NCBI GenBank assembly: GCA_012267415.1
Contig: JAAXGN010000001.1
Coordinates: 186,001 to 250,000 of the forward strand
Reading direction: 5' to 3'
Origin: Candidatus Poribacteria bacterium
GTDB lineage: Bacteria; Poribacteria; WGA-4E; WGA-3G
DNA: 64,000 bases
Both the position numbers and the translations under genes were made by a program. Positions 37,243 through 46,830 of this stretch are shown here, one piece after another; position 1 is the stretch's first letter, and each line of letters opens with the position of its first letter. The notes under the pieces are model-generated. The model was not told the origin of the DNA. It did no database searches and saw nothing but the letters and a program-made list of their open reading frames with translations.

Positions 37243-37917
37243 TCAACGTAAGATTCTATGTCTAAACAACGTTGTAATTATCTTTATACCCGCTTTAGCA
37301 CTACCTATGAACGTACCACTTATTTTTGAAGTGCCGATACGTTTACGATAGGTGACTGGCACTTCTATCACGTTCATCCCTGTTTTAGCGGCTTTGAGTT
37401 GCATCTCAATCGTCCATCCGAAGTTTTTATCCTGCATTTCCAGTGCTAACAGTTTTTTGTATAGGATAGCGCGAAAGGGTCCTAAATCGGTATACCTTGC
37501 CCCGAAAAGGAACCGCATCATAACGGTTGCAAGTTTGTTTCCAAATTTTGCTTGTGGTAGCAATGCTCCTTTTTCACTTGGAACACGTGCACCTATAACA
37601 AACTCTGCAAGACCGTCTTGTATCGGTTGCACGAGCGAATACATCTGCTTAGGGTCATCACTATAATCACCATCCAAAAACACAACGATGTCTGCTTTGT
37701 TTACGTTTGCGATTCCTGTGAGACACGCGCACCCATATCCCTTTCTCGGTTCTGCTACTACTTTTGCGCCATGTTTTCGTGCAATTTCTGCTGTTCGGTC
37801 AGTACAGCCGTTATCTACAACGATGATTTCTTGCACTAACTCTTTTGGAATATCGTTGATGACGTTTGCAATTGCACCTTCTTCGTTCAAAACAGGTATG
37901 ATAACGGAAACATTCAC
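37243..37917 (-). CDS. Family 2 glycosyltransferase (dolichol-phosphate mannosyltransferase-like)
   Basis: 224 aa GT-A fold enzyme. The N-terminal strand VSVIIPVLNEEGAI is followed by the metal-binding DGD at 82-84 (FLDGDYSDD) and acceptor-side motif DLGPFRAIL. There is no C-terminal membrane segment. It probably transfers a sugar from a nucleotide donor to a lipid carrier or glycan. It is likely cotranscribed with moxR (35 bp upstream on the minus strand), though the functional link is unclear. Confidence 0.9.
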   Translation of the reverse strand: MNVSVIIPVLNEEGAIANVINDIPKELVQEIIVVDNGCTDRTAEIARKHGAKVVAEPRKGYGCACLTGIANVNKADIVVFLDGDYSDDPKQMYSLVQPIQDGLAEFVIGARVPSEKGALLPQAKFGNKLATVMMRFLFGARYTDLGPFRAILYKKLLALEMQDKNFGWTIEMQLKAAKTGMNVIEVPVTYRKRIGTSKISGTFIGSAKAGIKIITTLFRHRILR

Positions 37918-37952
37918 GACTATCTCCAGTGTGTCGTGTTGATTTTGAACTG

Positions 37953-38960
37953 TTACATTTTGACAGCAGGTTCTTGTACTGTTTCTAAGAGTCGTTCAAT
38001 TACTGCGTCTGTGTCAATACCTTCAGCTTCAGCGTGGAAGTTTGTCAAAATTCGGTGTCGTAAGACTGCGGGTGCAACGGATTTGACATCTTCACAGGAT
38101 GCGTTGTATCGTCCTTTAAGAATTGCTCTTGCTTTCGCGCCTAATATTAGGTACTGTCCAGCTCTCGGACCTGCTCCCCATCTTACCCACTGTTGGGCAA
38201 ATTCTGGGGCATCCTTCTCTTTGGGACGTGTTGCTCGTGCAAGTTTTACTGCATATTGCACAACGTTATCTGCTGCAGGAACTCTTCGGACTATCTGATG
38301 CAGGGATACAATTGCTTCACCTGAAAGAGCCGTTTCTAACTCAGGTTCGTCTGCCCCTGTTGTTGCTGCGATGATGTCAACTTCCTCATCTTCTGATGGG
38401 TAATCAATAACGATTTTGAACATGAACCTATCAAGTTGTGCTTCTGGTAATGGATATGTCCCTTCCTGTTCAATGGGGTTCTGCGTTGCAAGTACAAAGA
38501 AGGGTGCTGTCAGTTTATATTCAGTTCCGCCAGCAGTGACATGATGCTCCTGCATCGCCTCAAGAAGTGCAGCCTGTGTTTTCGGGGGAGTACGGTTTAT
38601 TTCATCAGCGAGTAGGATATTGGCAAAGATCGGACCTTGAATAAACCGAAGCGTCCGTTGACCTGTAGTCCGGTCCTCCTCAAGTACATCCGTTCCGATA
38701 ATATCCGCAGGCATTAAATCTGGTGTAAACTGAATTCTCTTAAATTTGAGATTGAGGATATCAGAGAGGGTTTTAATCATCAAGGTCTTCGCTAATCCTG
38801 GTACACCTTCTACTAAACAGTGACCACCTGCGAAGAGTGCCATCAACATTTGATTGATAACCTCTTCTTGACCGATGATAACTTTTTTGAGTTGGGTCAC
38901 GATTAAATCTTGACTTTCCATCAACTCTTCAATAGCTTTGATTTCTTCTGTTGCTGCCAT
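37953..38960 (-). CDS. MoxR-family AAA+ ATPase
   Basis: 335 aa. Walker A is GVPGLAKT (52-59), Walker [10 protein letters not shown] (D119/E120), sensor 1 [20 protein letters not shown] in pattern, and the lid has the usual MoxR form. MoxR ATPases are chaperones, typically next to VWA/DUF58 and transglutaminase-type genes. Here a transglutaminase-domain protein lies upstream on the same strand but no VWA gene is present. A family C element separates them, ending 18 bp before the ATG. Confidence 0.93.
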   Translation of the reverse strand: MAATEEIKAIEELMESQDLIVTQLKKVIIGQEEVINQMLMALFAGGHCLVEGVPGLAKTLMIKTLSDILNLKFKRIQFTPDLMPADIIGTDVLEEDRTTGQRTLRFIQGPIFANILLADEINRTPPKTQAALLEAMQEHHVTAGGTEYKLTAPFFVLATQNPIEQEGTYPLPEAQLDRFMFKIVIDYPSEDEEVDIIAATTGADEPELETALSGEAIVSLHQIVRRVPAADNVVQYAVKLARATRPKEKDAPEFAQQWVRWGAGPRAGQYLILGAKARAILKGRYNASCEDVKSVAPAVLRHRILTNFHAEAEGIDTDAVIERLLETVQEPAVKM

Positions 38961-38978
38961 CTACTAGCTCCTTACAGA

Positions 38979-39124
38979 CACAATCTAAATGAAGATTAAT
39001 TTTTTAATTCGGTAATGTTGGAACGTGCGATGAATCGCACTACTACGAACCTGATCGTTTGTAGTAGGGCAATTTATTGCCCGTTTATTACCGAAATATT
39101 TCATTAAACTTCATACAGATTGTG
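38979..39124. repeat. Family C cloverleaf-like repeat, copy 1
   Basis: 146 bp. Terminal arms CACAATCT-AAATGAAGATTAAT pair with ATTAATCTTCAT...AGATTGTG-like sequence (here ...TTAAACTTCAT). Inside, TTCGGTAAT/ATTACCGAA encloses three hairpins: GTGCGATGAATCGCAC, CTACTAC...GTAGTAG and GGGCAATTTATTGCCC. It fills the gene spacer and ends just before the moxR ribosome site. A near-identical copy is at 48821. Confidence 0.75.
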
Positions 39125-39154
39125 CTACTTATTATGATTGCACACGATGTGTGC

Positions 39155-42064
39155 TTAATCAGGATTCTGGGTTAATATAATTCGTTTCGTACTTCGGCTG
39201 GAAGCGAGTCTGACAATATCTGTGAGTTGTGTGACTTGTTCCGCCTTTACCGATGGTGCGTGGAAACGTATCGTCTGTTTCATTTCTGCTTTTTGTCTTG
39301 ACTTATTAAAGTTCAATTCGATTTCAGCGACACCTGTCTTCTGTTTCTTAGCCTCTGGCACCGCATCTATTTTAAAGGGTGCTTCTACATCAACAGTGAT
39401 GTTGTCTTCTAATGTGAGAGATTTTCCAATTAGAACGGGATGTTCACGATCCTCCTCTGACAGAAGGATAGCATAAGGGTGTTTGACTACAGGCAGTTCA
39501 AGAATATATTTACCGCCAATTTCGTAGACATATTCCTGGCATAACCAAGTGAGTTTAACTTTTAGATCTTTATTCAGTTGTTCGATTTCTGAGATTTTCA
39601 GATCATCAACTATTGCGCGTTCGTCCAATTCCAATGCATCCCGTAGCAGTTGAACGCGTTCATCCCGATTACTTGCGTGTAGGATACGCGCACGTAATCT
39701 GGCATTGAAATCACCAGAGACCCACAGTTCTTGTGTCACTTCTACACTCAGATCCTTTTTGACTCTGACATGCGTAGATGTGCTTTTTCTGTTTGTATCT
39801 GCGGGGAGTGCCGGACTTTTTTGAAATACAAAAAGCCGTTCTTTTACTTGCTCACCATCAATCTTTTCAATGTCCGCTACCTGCGTTTCGGTGGTATTTG
39901 CCTTCGGTGCATCTGTGTTGATAATCACTGTCCAACGATTTTGGTCGCCTACAGGAAAATCCCCGAAAGGCGTTGTGTGAGCGGTGGGATCAAGCCAAAT
40001 TAGGTCTTTATTTTTTCCGCCATCTACAGCGAGTATCATGTGATTGAAGTATGAAAGTGAAGGCACATCTTTTATGACTCTGCTTTCTTTACCTGCTGAA
40101 ATCAGCACTGGATACGAATCAATACCCGCAATGCGAAGCATCGTAGAGAGTAGCGTTGATTTACCTTTACAGTCTCCCCACTCTTTCTCCAATACTTCAC
40201 CAGCCGGATAAGGTTTGATCGCCCAAATACCGCGTTCATCTCCTGCATACTGTATTTTTGTTGCGACAAATTCATATAGTCTTCTGATTTTTTCATTGCG
40301 CGTTAATGCGCCTTTTAGCAACGCCTTCGTTTTTTGTTCAATTTCCTCAGTGCTTCTATCTTGCTCACGAATTAGTGTTGCGTACCAATTGATTAGTTTA
40401 TCCCATGAATCGATGGTAGACAGACTGATACTGTATGCAAAATCTGAAACAGCAGGCATCAAGGGTTCGCGTCGTAGAGCGGGGACATCGGTTGTTTCAA
40501 AAGTATAGGTGCGCGTGTAATTATTTTCAGTAACTGTCGGTGTCATAGTCGGTCCATCAACTTTAAAAAGAAGAGTGAGTTTTTTCGGTAAATGCGTTGT
40601 AAGACGGTAGTATTGAATGGGGTTATCTATCTGAAAATGGACGTGTCTCCAGAATTCACCCTTCATAACACTTGGCGGGTTCTGAGCGGAATAGGCGTAG
40701 TCAATGATACAACCATCTGTCATTTTTGGCAACTCAAAATACATCAGCCGTGTGTTAACGTGCAGACCTGCTTCAGTTGCCGATGCTGGCGTAATACCAC
40801 GGACGATTTTATCCTCATCCAATTCTACTTGAGACCCATCTGGCAGAACCGTTCGCGCATGGTGTATTGTAACATCATCTGCCCCGGATGTATACGGTAT
40901 CTTTACTTCACCGAGATGGAACCCATCTTTATTGAAAATCTTTACCACCCGTCGTGTTGAATAAACATGACTGCTATTCTCGTCAACATCATACGCCTCT
41001 GATTCCCATAGCACAATAGCACCATCATCTAAATGTGATGGTTCATTTGGTGCATTAGCAATCCCTGCTTGAATTGCTTGTTCGTCTTCATCACTAATAA
41101 AGTTATACGGAAGCGATGATTTTCCTTTCATTCCCGTCTGTTCGTTTTCTTCACTCTGTTCCTCTCCTTCTTCATGCACATGTGCCGGTTTATCTAAATT
41201 GGCTGGATCGTCTTGTTCGTCAGCTACGTTCTGTGCTGTACTTTCCTCTCGTGGCGGTAGCGGTGTCAGCCGTTTACCTAAAAAGGCTTTATCCGCCGAT
41301 GCTCCTTCACCGCTCGTTTCCAGATCCTTTCGAACTGCCCTCCCATCACCGTTATCATCCAAATGTGGATGTTCTGCTTGAATTACACCCTCTTGTTCGT
41401 ACCATTCGTCTGTACGTTTTTGCATCCAGAGAAACGCTTCAAAAATTGATATAGCACCATCGTTGTTAGCATCTGCGGCGGACTCAGAGAAGGCATCAAC
41501 GAACAGGTCTCCGAAACTGACTTGAGAGGAATATCCCTCTCTTGCAGAACTGGATGTAAGGATTATCCGTCCAGTCTTGCTAATATCTCTAACAACTCTT
41601 GCACTGTATTGAAATCCAAAAATGAGTAGTTGCTGTTCGGCATTGATTTTGTTGATACTGTCTGTGTATTCCTGCTGTGAGATGTCGCGTCCGAGCAAGT
41701 TAAATTTCACACCGTCCGATGCACGTGAAGCGTGTCCAATCATGAAAAGGATGAATCTATCTGTTGGTTGGACTTTCTCAGCGAGCTGTGTGAAGACATC
41801 TAAGATGGGTTGCCGTTTCGCTTCACCTGTTACCAGTCCTGGTGGATTTCCTTGGTCTTCAAAAAGGAATGTTATCTGTTCAGGTGAATAACCGTATTGT
41901 TGGGTGAGTAATTGATGGAATCTTGAGGTTGCGCTCCAAAACTTGTCGTAGTATGATTTTTCACCCCCAACACCTCCAATAATCAGTACGTAGTCAGTGG
42001 CATAAGCTATTGTGGTCGTCATTAAGAAAATAGTAAGTATTATTAAAGTAAACCTTCGCATCAT
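39155..42064 (-). CDS. Secreted inactive C13/caspase-like - DUF3857 - transglutaminase fusion protein
   Basis: 969 aa with a signal peptide. The N-terminal ~230 residues resemble a legumain/caspase-like (C13) domain: the catalytic His is present (GHASRAS, His111), but the Cys position reads GFQYSA (149-155), so activity is probably lost. An EF-hand-like loop DANNDGAISIFE is at 198-209. An acidic linker, a DUF3857 domain (~350-560) and a transglutaminase-like domain with Cys at ~632 (WGDCKGKSTLL) and later His/Asp (NHMIL, WLDPTA) follow. GGAGAAAA precedes the double ATG. Confidence 0.8.
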   Translation of the reverse strand: MMRRFTLIILTIFLMTTTIAYATDYVLIIGGVGGEKSYYDKFWSATSRFHQLLTQQYGYSPEQITFLFEDQGNPPGLVTGEAKRQPILDVFTQLAEKVQPTDRFILFMIGHASRASDGVKFNLLGRDISQQEYTDSINKINAEQQLLIFGFQYSARVVRDISKTGRIILTSSSAREGYSSQVSFGDLFVDAFSESAADANNDGAISIFEAFLWMQKRTDEWYEQEGVIQAEHPHLDDNGDGRAVRKDLETSGEGASADKAFLGKRLTPLPPREESTAQNVADEQDDPANLDKPAHVHEEGEEQSEENEQTGMKGKSSLPYNFISDEDEQAIQAGIANAPNEPSHLDDGAIVLWESEAYDVDENSSHVYSTRRVVKIFNKDGFHLGEVKIPYTSGADDVTIHHARTVLPDGSQVELDEDKIVRGITPASATEAGLHVNTRLMYFELPKMTDGCIIDYAYSAQNPPSVMKGEFWRHVHFQIDNPIQYYRLTTHLPKKLTLLFKVDGPTMTPTVTENNYTRTYTFETTDVPALRREPLMPAVSDFAYSISLSTIDSWDKLINWYATLIREQDRSTEEIEQKTKALLKGALTRNEKIRRLYEFVATKIQYAGDERGIWAIKPYPAGEVLEKEWGDCKGKSTLLSTMLRIAGIDSYPVLISAGKESRVIKDVPSLSYFNHMILAVDGGKNKDLIWLDPTAHTTPFGDFPVGDQNRWTVIINTDAPKANTTETQVADIEKIDGEQVKERLFVFQKSPALPADTNRKSTSTHVRVKKDLSVEVTQELWVSGDFNARLRARILHASNRDERVQLLRDALELDERAIVDDLKISEIEQLNKDLKVKLTWLCQEYVYEIGGKYILELPVVKHPYAILLSEEDREHPVLIGKSLTLEDNITVDVEAPFKIDAVPEAKKQKTGVAEIELNFNKSRQKAEMKQTIRFHAPSVKAEQVTQLTDIVRLASSRSTKRIILTQNPD

Positions 42065-42117
42065 TTTTCTCCTACTCCAGCAAAACGTTAGCTGGTATTA
42101 AATGCCATTTTTTGAAA

Positions 42118-42624
42118 TTACTTCTCTTCAGGTATTTTGAAATCCCCACTTGTGCCGCCCGTTTTCTTGATAAGTTTTATGTCTGAAATGCACATCTCTC
42201 TGTCAACTGCTTTGCACATATCATACACAGTCAGAGCTGCCACCGATACAGCAGTAAGTGCTTCCATCTCCACACCTGTGCGTCCAACAGTTTGCACTTC
42301 TGCTTCAATCTCTATTTTCTTATCAACAATCGTCACATCCACTCGGATCGAGGTAAGATTTAGTGGGTGGCACAACGGTATGAGATCACTTGTGCGTTTT
42401 GCTGCCATATATCCAGCAAGTCTGGCAACTTCCAAAACATTACCTTTTTTCATCTGTTGTTCCGAAATGAGTCTAAGCGTTTCTGGTTGAGCCGTTACAT
42501 GTCCTCTTGCAATAGCTGTGCGCAAAGACTGCGGTTTGCTTCCGACATCAACCATCTGTGTTTTTCCTTCTGTGTCAATGTGTGTGAGTTTGCTTTTTCC
42601 TTCAATGCGTGTTACGTGTTTCAT
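42118..42624 (-). CDS. moaC: Cyclic pyranopterin monophosphate synthase
   Basis: 168 aa. MoaC converts the MoaA product into cPMP in molybdenum cofactor synthesis. Conserved blocks are IPLCHPLNLTSIRVDV, GVEMEALTAVSVAALTVYDMCKAV (catalytic Lys in MCKA) and IKLIKKTGGTSGDF. No other moa genes lie in the window. It stands between the transglutaminase fusion and the WD40 gene, with a family B repeat upstream. Confidence 0.96.
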   Translation of the reverse strand: MKHVTRIEGKSKLTHIDTEGKTQMVDVGSKPQSLRTAIARGHVTAQPETLRLISEQQMKKGNVLEVARLAGYMAAKRTSDLIPLCHPLNLTSIRVDVTIVDKKIEIEAEVQTVGRTGVEMEALTAVSVAALTVYDMCKAVDREMCISDIKLIKKTGGTSGDFKIPEEK

Positions 42625-42640
42625 AAGTTCTGTGATTAAT

Positions 42641-42725
42641 CTTAGTAAAGTTAATAATTAAAGAGACATTTCAGCGTTTGCGGAGGCCACCCAACGTAGG
42701 GGGAGGTCCCCTCGCCCATTGTGGG
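42641..42725. repeat. Family B palindromic repeat, copy 3 (truncated)
   Basis: Begins with TTAGTAAAGTTAATAATTAA and reaches the core GTAGGGGGAGGTCCCCTCGCCC (degenerated relative to other copies). The right arm is missing; the WD40 gene ends a few bases beyond. Same orientation as copy 2. Confidence 0.55.
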
Positions 42726-42739
42726 TATATAGCGAACCG

Positions 42740-45046
42740 TTACTTCCGTATCAACATCTTGCGCGTAGCAGTGAAATCGTCAGCGGTGATGGTGTAGAAG
42801 TATACGCCACTGGCGATATTTTCTCCATTCTCATTTTTATCGTCCCAAAAAGCTGCACGGTCGGGGTCTTGATAGATGCCGCTAAGCTTATTTCCTAAAT
42901 CCAACGTCCGAATCAACTTGCCATCTTCAGTCCAGATAGAGATACGAACATTTGCAGGTGTTGCCAACTGATATGGAATCCATGTCTCAGGATTGAACGG
43001 GTTAGGATAATTTTGGAATAGTCGGTTACGCTTTATGTGACCGAGTGTGACAAGTTTTTTGCCGCGTGACTCAATGGAAAACGGTTCATCCACATCAGCA
43101 GCATCGGATCTGTAATCCCATAACAGCACAGTGCCATCAGAACTCCCACTTGCGAGCGTGTGATTATCACTGCTGAAAGATAGAGATCGCACGGGTCCCG
43201 TATGTCCCTCAAGTTTGCGGAGATGTGTCCCTTTATTTGCGTCCCATAACCTGATGGTATCGTCATCACTGCCACTTGCAATAATGTTGCCATCCGGACT
43301 AAAAGCGACAGTATAGACTATACCGGTATGCCGATCAAGAGTGTGTAAGAGTTCTCCCGATTTTACATCCCACAACCTGACAGTGTTATCACCATCAACA
43401 TAGTGCCCACTGCCACTTACGAGTTTATTGCCATCTGGACTAAATGCGATACTTCTGATATTAGCCGTATGTTCTTCATACATGCGAATGCGTTCCCCCG
43501 AATCTACATCCCATAGTCTGATGATATCGTCCGTTCCCCCATAGGCGATCATCTTGCTATCCGGACTAAAAGCGAGACTATCAACGAACCTTGTGCGTTC
43601 CCAAATTCTAAAGTGAAGTTTCCCTGTTCCTACGTCCCATATAGAGATGTCTCCTTCAAAACCTTCACCACCGGCTGCAACTAACTTTCCATCTGGACTA
43701 AATGAGACACAATCAAGCCATTTGCATAACCCCGAGCTCATTCTACGGATGACGTTTGTGGTGTTTACATCTAACATAAAGATGGATCCTTGATCAGCCC
43801 CTACAGTTGCGATCAGATCGCCATCTGGACTAAATGACAATTCATAGACCGATCCTCCAGTCCTTGTAAGCGTTTTGAGTTCTTCACCTGTTTTTATGTC
43901 CCATAATTGGATACCTCCTTCATAACCGCCACCTGCGCCACCTGCAAGTATGCTACCATCCGGACTAAAAGAAACACTTCTGTACGAAATCGCATGTCCC
44001 TCAATTGAACGTTTAGGATTCCCTGAGTTGACATCCCACACATACATAGTAGAATCCCGACTCTCACTAATAAGTGTGTTGCCATCAGGACTAAAAGATA
44101 GATAATCAACCCAAGTTGTGTGTCCTTCAAGTGTTTGGAGATGTTTCCCAGTTTTTGTGTCCCACAGATGGATGTCCCCCGAACTCCCGCCAACGAGGAT
44201 GTTGTTTTTGGGATGAAAGACGATACTTGAAATTGAACGCCGGGGCACCTCAAGTGTTCGTAAGTGTTCTCCTGTTGTTATGTCCCACAAGTGGATGACT
44301 CTGTCTGGTGGTCGTTGATGTGTCCCTGTTGGGCCGATCACGATTGGAAGAGAAACGGCAATGTCATAGCCTATACTGGCTATCATTGTCCAATCCGGAC
44401 TAAATGAGATAGCAAAGGACCAGATATCAAATGTTTGGAGATGTTCCCCCGTATTTGCGTTCCAGAAGCGAACAGTTTTGTCCCTGCTCCCACTGGCAAT
44501 TGTATTACCATCAGGACTAAAAGCAACACTGAAAATCCCATCTTGATGTCCCTCAAGTATTTGAAGATGTTCCCCCGTATTTGCGTTCCACAACTGAACA
44601 GTTTTGTCCCTGCTCCCACTTGCGAGTGTATTTCCATCAGGACTAAAAGCAACACTGCCAATTCCACCTTGATGTCCCTCAAGTGTTTGGAGGTGTTCCC
44701 CAGTATTTGCGTCCCACAAGCGAACAGTATTGTCCCCGCTCCCACTTGCGAGTGTATTTCCATCAGGACTAAATGCAACACTCCCAACCCAATCTGTATG
44801 TCCTGTGTATAGGTCCAGTTCTTCTCCTGTCTCTGCATCGTATATCCAAATGCCGATTTGATTCGGCAAAGCGAACTTGGAACCATCTGGGGAATACGCC
44901 ATATCACCCCATGTCGTCCCTTTCCCAAACCGTGCTTTCGCACCTTCAGGTAGGTCCCATCTCGTCTGGCCTTGGGCAGTGATGCTGGGTGTGGTTGTGA
45001 GTGTTATGAGAAGTGTTACGGTAATTGCGTACAAAATCTTCTTCAT
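42740..45046 (-). CDS. Secreted WD40 beta-propeller protein with FlgD/T9SS-like C-terminal domain
   Basis: 768 aa from ATG 45046, 8 nt after AAGGAG; the GTG at 45055 is too close to that site. The signal peptide is cleaved near ITAQ. About 14 WD40 repeats (FSPDGNTLASGSRDKTVRLWD pattern) suggest two propellers. The C-terminal ~90 residues carry NYPNPFNPETWIPYQL and end ASGVYFYTITADDFTATRKMLIRK in pattern, typical of FlgD-Ig/T9SS type A sorting domains. Export by such a route is an inference. Confidence 0.88.
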   Translation of the reverse strand: MKKILYAITVTLLITLTTTPSITAQGQTRWDLPEGAKARFGKGTTWGDMAYSPDGSKFALPNQIGIWIYDAETGEELDLYTGHTDWVGSVAFSPDGNTLASGSGDNTVRLWDANTGEHLQTLEGHQGGIGSVAFSPDGNTLASGSRDKTVQLWNANTGEHLQILEGHQDGIFSVAFSPDGNTIASGSRDKTVRFWNANTGEHLQTFDIWSFAISFSPDWTMIASIGYDIAVSLPIVIGPTGTHQRPPDRVIHLWDITTGEHLRTLEVPRRSISSIVFHPKNNILVGGSSGDIHLWDTKTGKHLQTLEGHTTWVDYLSFSPDGNTLISESRDSTMYVWDVNSGNPKRSIEGHAISYRSVSFSPDGSILAGGAGGGYEGGIQLWDIKTGEELKTLTRTGGSVYELSFSPDGDLIATVGADQGSIFMLDVNTTNVIRRMSSGLCKWLDCVSFSPDGKLVAAGGEGFEGDISIWDVGTGKLHFRIWERTRFVDSLAFSPDSKMIAYGGTDDIIRLWDVDSGERIRMYEEHTANIRSIAFSPDGNKLVSGSGHYVDGDNTVRLWDVKSGELLHTLDRHTGIVYTVAFSPDGNIIASGSDDDTIRLWDANKGTHLRKLEGHTGPVRSLSFSSDNHTLASGSSDGTVLLWDYRSDAADVDEPFSIESRGKKLVTLGHIKRNRLFQNYPNPFNPETWIPYQLATPANVRISIWTEDGKLIRTLDLGNKLSGIYQDPDRAAFWDDKNENGENIASGVYFYTITADDFTATRKMLIRK

Positions 45047-45063
45047 TGTTTGCACTCCTTAAG

Positions 45064-46722
45064 TTATAAAGGATTCTTATCCATGATCCTTTGATATGTC
45101 TCTCGGAATCGTTGTAAATAATTACCTTCTCCGTGATATGCTGCGACATCAGTAGGTTTAGGTTGAATAAGTACACCACGTTTTAGGACAGTCTTGCTAA
45201 AATCCTCGACGTTAAAAGATTCACCAATGTGATCACAATATGCTTTCACTCCTGCTACAGCAGCACCGAGAGCTGCGCCGCCCTTTTCTACCGAGACTAT
45301 AGGTCTGTTCCAAATTCCTGCGACACGTCGCATTATTTCCGGACTATCTGTTGCACCCCCTGTAACATGTAACGGTTCTTGAGTCTGTTTGGTAGTCTTA
45401 TGTGTAAAGACTTGCGAATAAACATATACTGCTGCAAGGCTTGTTTCAATCACACCCGCGTAATCCTCAGCTAAGCTATGTGTATCTCTTTCGGTAGTTC
45501 GTATCAGTTCAAAAGCACCAGAGACAGGAAAGGATTCCGCTTTCGGTTGCCAGAATGTCATGTATTGTCCCGGTGAAACATTTTCTAACGCTTTTTCTGC
45601 CGGTTCGTATTCCTCTTTGGTTAATCCGTAGTTACTTCTGACAGTATCCCAGACCATAGCACCGTTAGTTCGGCATCCAAACATAAATGGACGTCCAATT
45701 CCATCGTACATTGCATTTGCATAACCTTCTGGGTCAAGTGTATTACCATCTGTAGATACCATATTGACGAAGCTTGTTCCGAGACTGAGTAAATCTCCAG
45801 CAACTGGTACTTTCGCCTGCGGATTATCACCTGATCCTGCAACGATTGTGCAATCACCTGAAAACCCATATTTTTCCACGAAATACTTTGCAATATTTCC
45901 CACAACGGTATCCGGTGGCGCGAGTTCTGGTAGTTTCCGCTGTAATTCCTCTGGACCGCCTTGAATTCCAGCAGCAGTAGCTGTGATTAATTCGTTGTCC
46001 CATTCCTTTTTCCGATAGTTCATGAGTGACATTCCGCACGCATTTCCTGTGTCAATCGGTACTAATGGATTTGCTGTTAGGACTGCTGGTATAAAACTAC
46101 TGATAAGTTGTATTTTTTCTGTTGCTGTATATTCGTCAGGAGATTGTTCAGCGACCCGTCGGATAACCGCACCCGTAAACCGTAGGGGTGCATCTGAACC
46201 GGACAGTTCAATCATCTCTGTTTTTCCACCGACTGCTTCTCGCACATGATCAGTCTGTGTTAAGGTATTTGCTGTCATCCATATCGGTGCGGTGAAATAG
46301 GAGAAGACACCTGCCAATAACGTCTTTAATTCTAATGTACTACTTTCTGCTCTAAGCAGGTTGGAGAAAATAATCGAGAGATTCTTGTTCAGATACACAT
46401 GACCGTGTTGCTGTCCTGATGTATTAATAGCAACTATGTCCTCTAACGCAACATCTGCATTTCGCAGATCAGCAAACATTGCATCAAGCGATGCAAGATA
46501 CATCAACGGTGGTTGTTCGGCTTCACCTTCAGCCATTGAATGGCGGGGAGGTAAGATATAATCTTCTCCGATACCGAAGCAATTGGTGCGTTCATCTGCG
46601 CGATAGTCAATTGCGTGTTCAAAACACTTTTCTGCAGAGTCAATATCTATGACGATTGCTGATAGGCTCTGTGTGCTTGAATCTAAACCGAGGACAAGAT
46701 GTCTGTTTTTTTCGTCATTCAC
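45064..46722 (-). CDS. xylB: FGGY-family carbohydrate kinase (xylulokinase-like)
   Basis: 552 aa. The ATP-binding N-domain opens GLDSSTQSLSAIVID, followed by the substrate motif SGQQHGHVYLN. The catalytic Asp is in VPIDTGNACGMSL. The FGGY_C part shows LGTSFVNMVS, HVTGGATDSPEIM and GAALGAAVAGVKAY. Close to xylulokinases by motif, but the sugar is not proven and no isomerase is adjacent. GAAGGGAA lies upstream of the ATG. The gene ends 18 bp before the WD40 gene's start codon, on the same strand. Confidence 0.92.
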   Translation of the reverse strand: MNDEKNRHLVLGLDSSTQSLSAIVIDIDSAEKCFEHAIDYRADERTNCFGIGEDYILPPRHSMAEGEAEQPPLMYLASLDAMFADLRNADVALEDIVAINTSGQQHGHVYLNKNLSIIFSNLLRAESSTLELKTLLAGVFSYFTAPIWMTANTLTQTDHVREAVGGKTEMIELSGSDAPLRFTGAVIRRVAEQSPDEYTATEKIQLISSFIPAVLTANPLVPIDTGNACGMSLMNYRKKEWDNELITATAAGIQGGPEELQRKLPELAPPDTVVGNIAKYFVEKYGFSGDCTIVAGSGDNPQAKVPVAGDLLSLGTSFVNMVSTDGNTLDPEGYANAMYDGIGRPFMFGCRTNGAMVWDTVRSNYGLTKEEYEPAEKALENVSPGQYMTFWQPKAESFPVSGAFELIRTTERDTHSLAEDYAGVIETSLAAVYVYSQVFTHKTTKQTQEPLHVTGGATDSPEIMRRVAGIWNRPIVSVEKGGAALGAAVAGVKAYCDHIGESFNVEDFSKTVLKRGVLIQPKPTDVAAYHGEGNYLQRFRETYQRIMDKNPL

Positions 46723-46830
46723 TGAAAAGAGTTCCCTTCAATTCGTGGGTAGTTTTTTTCATAGTCTTTTATTTTTCTAGACTTTTAAGAAAGACTTTTT
46801 ACTCACTTGAGCATCTGCAGGGAAGTTGAT

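Noticed and set aside
43894..44943. Several long alternative-frame minus-strand ORFs in the WD40 gene
   Set aside because: They reflect the repeated nucleotide pattern of the propeller blades read in another frame.
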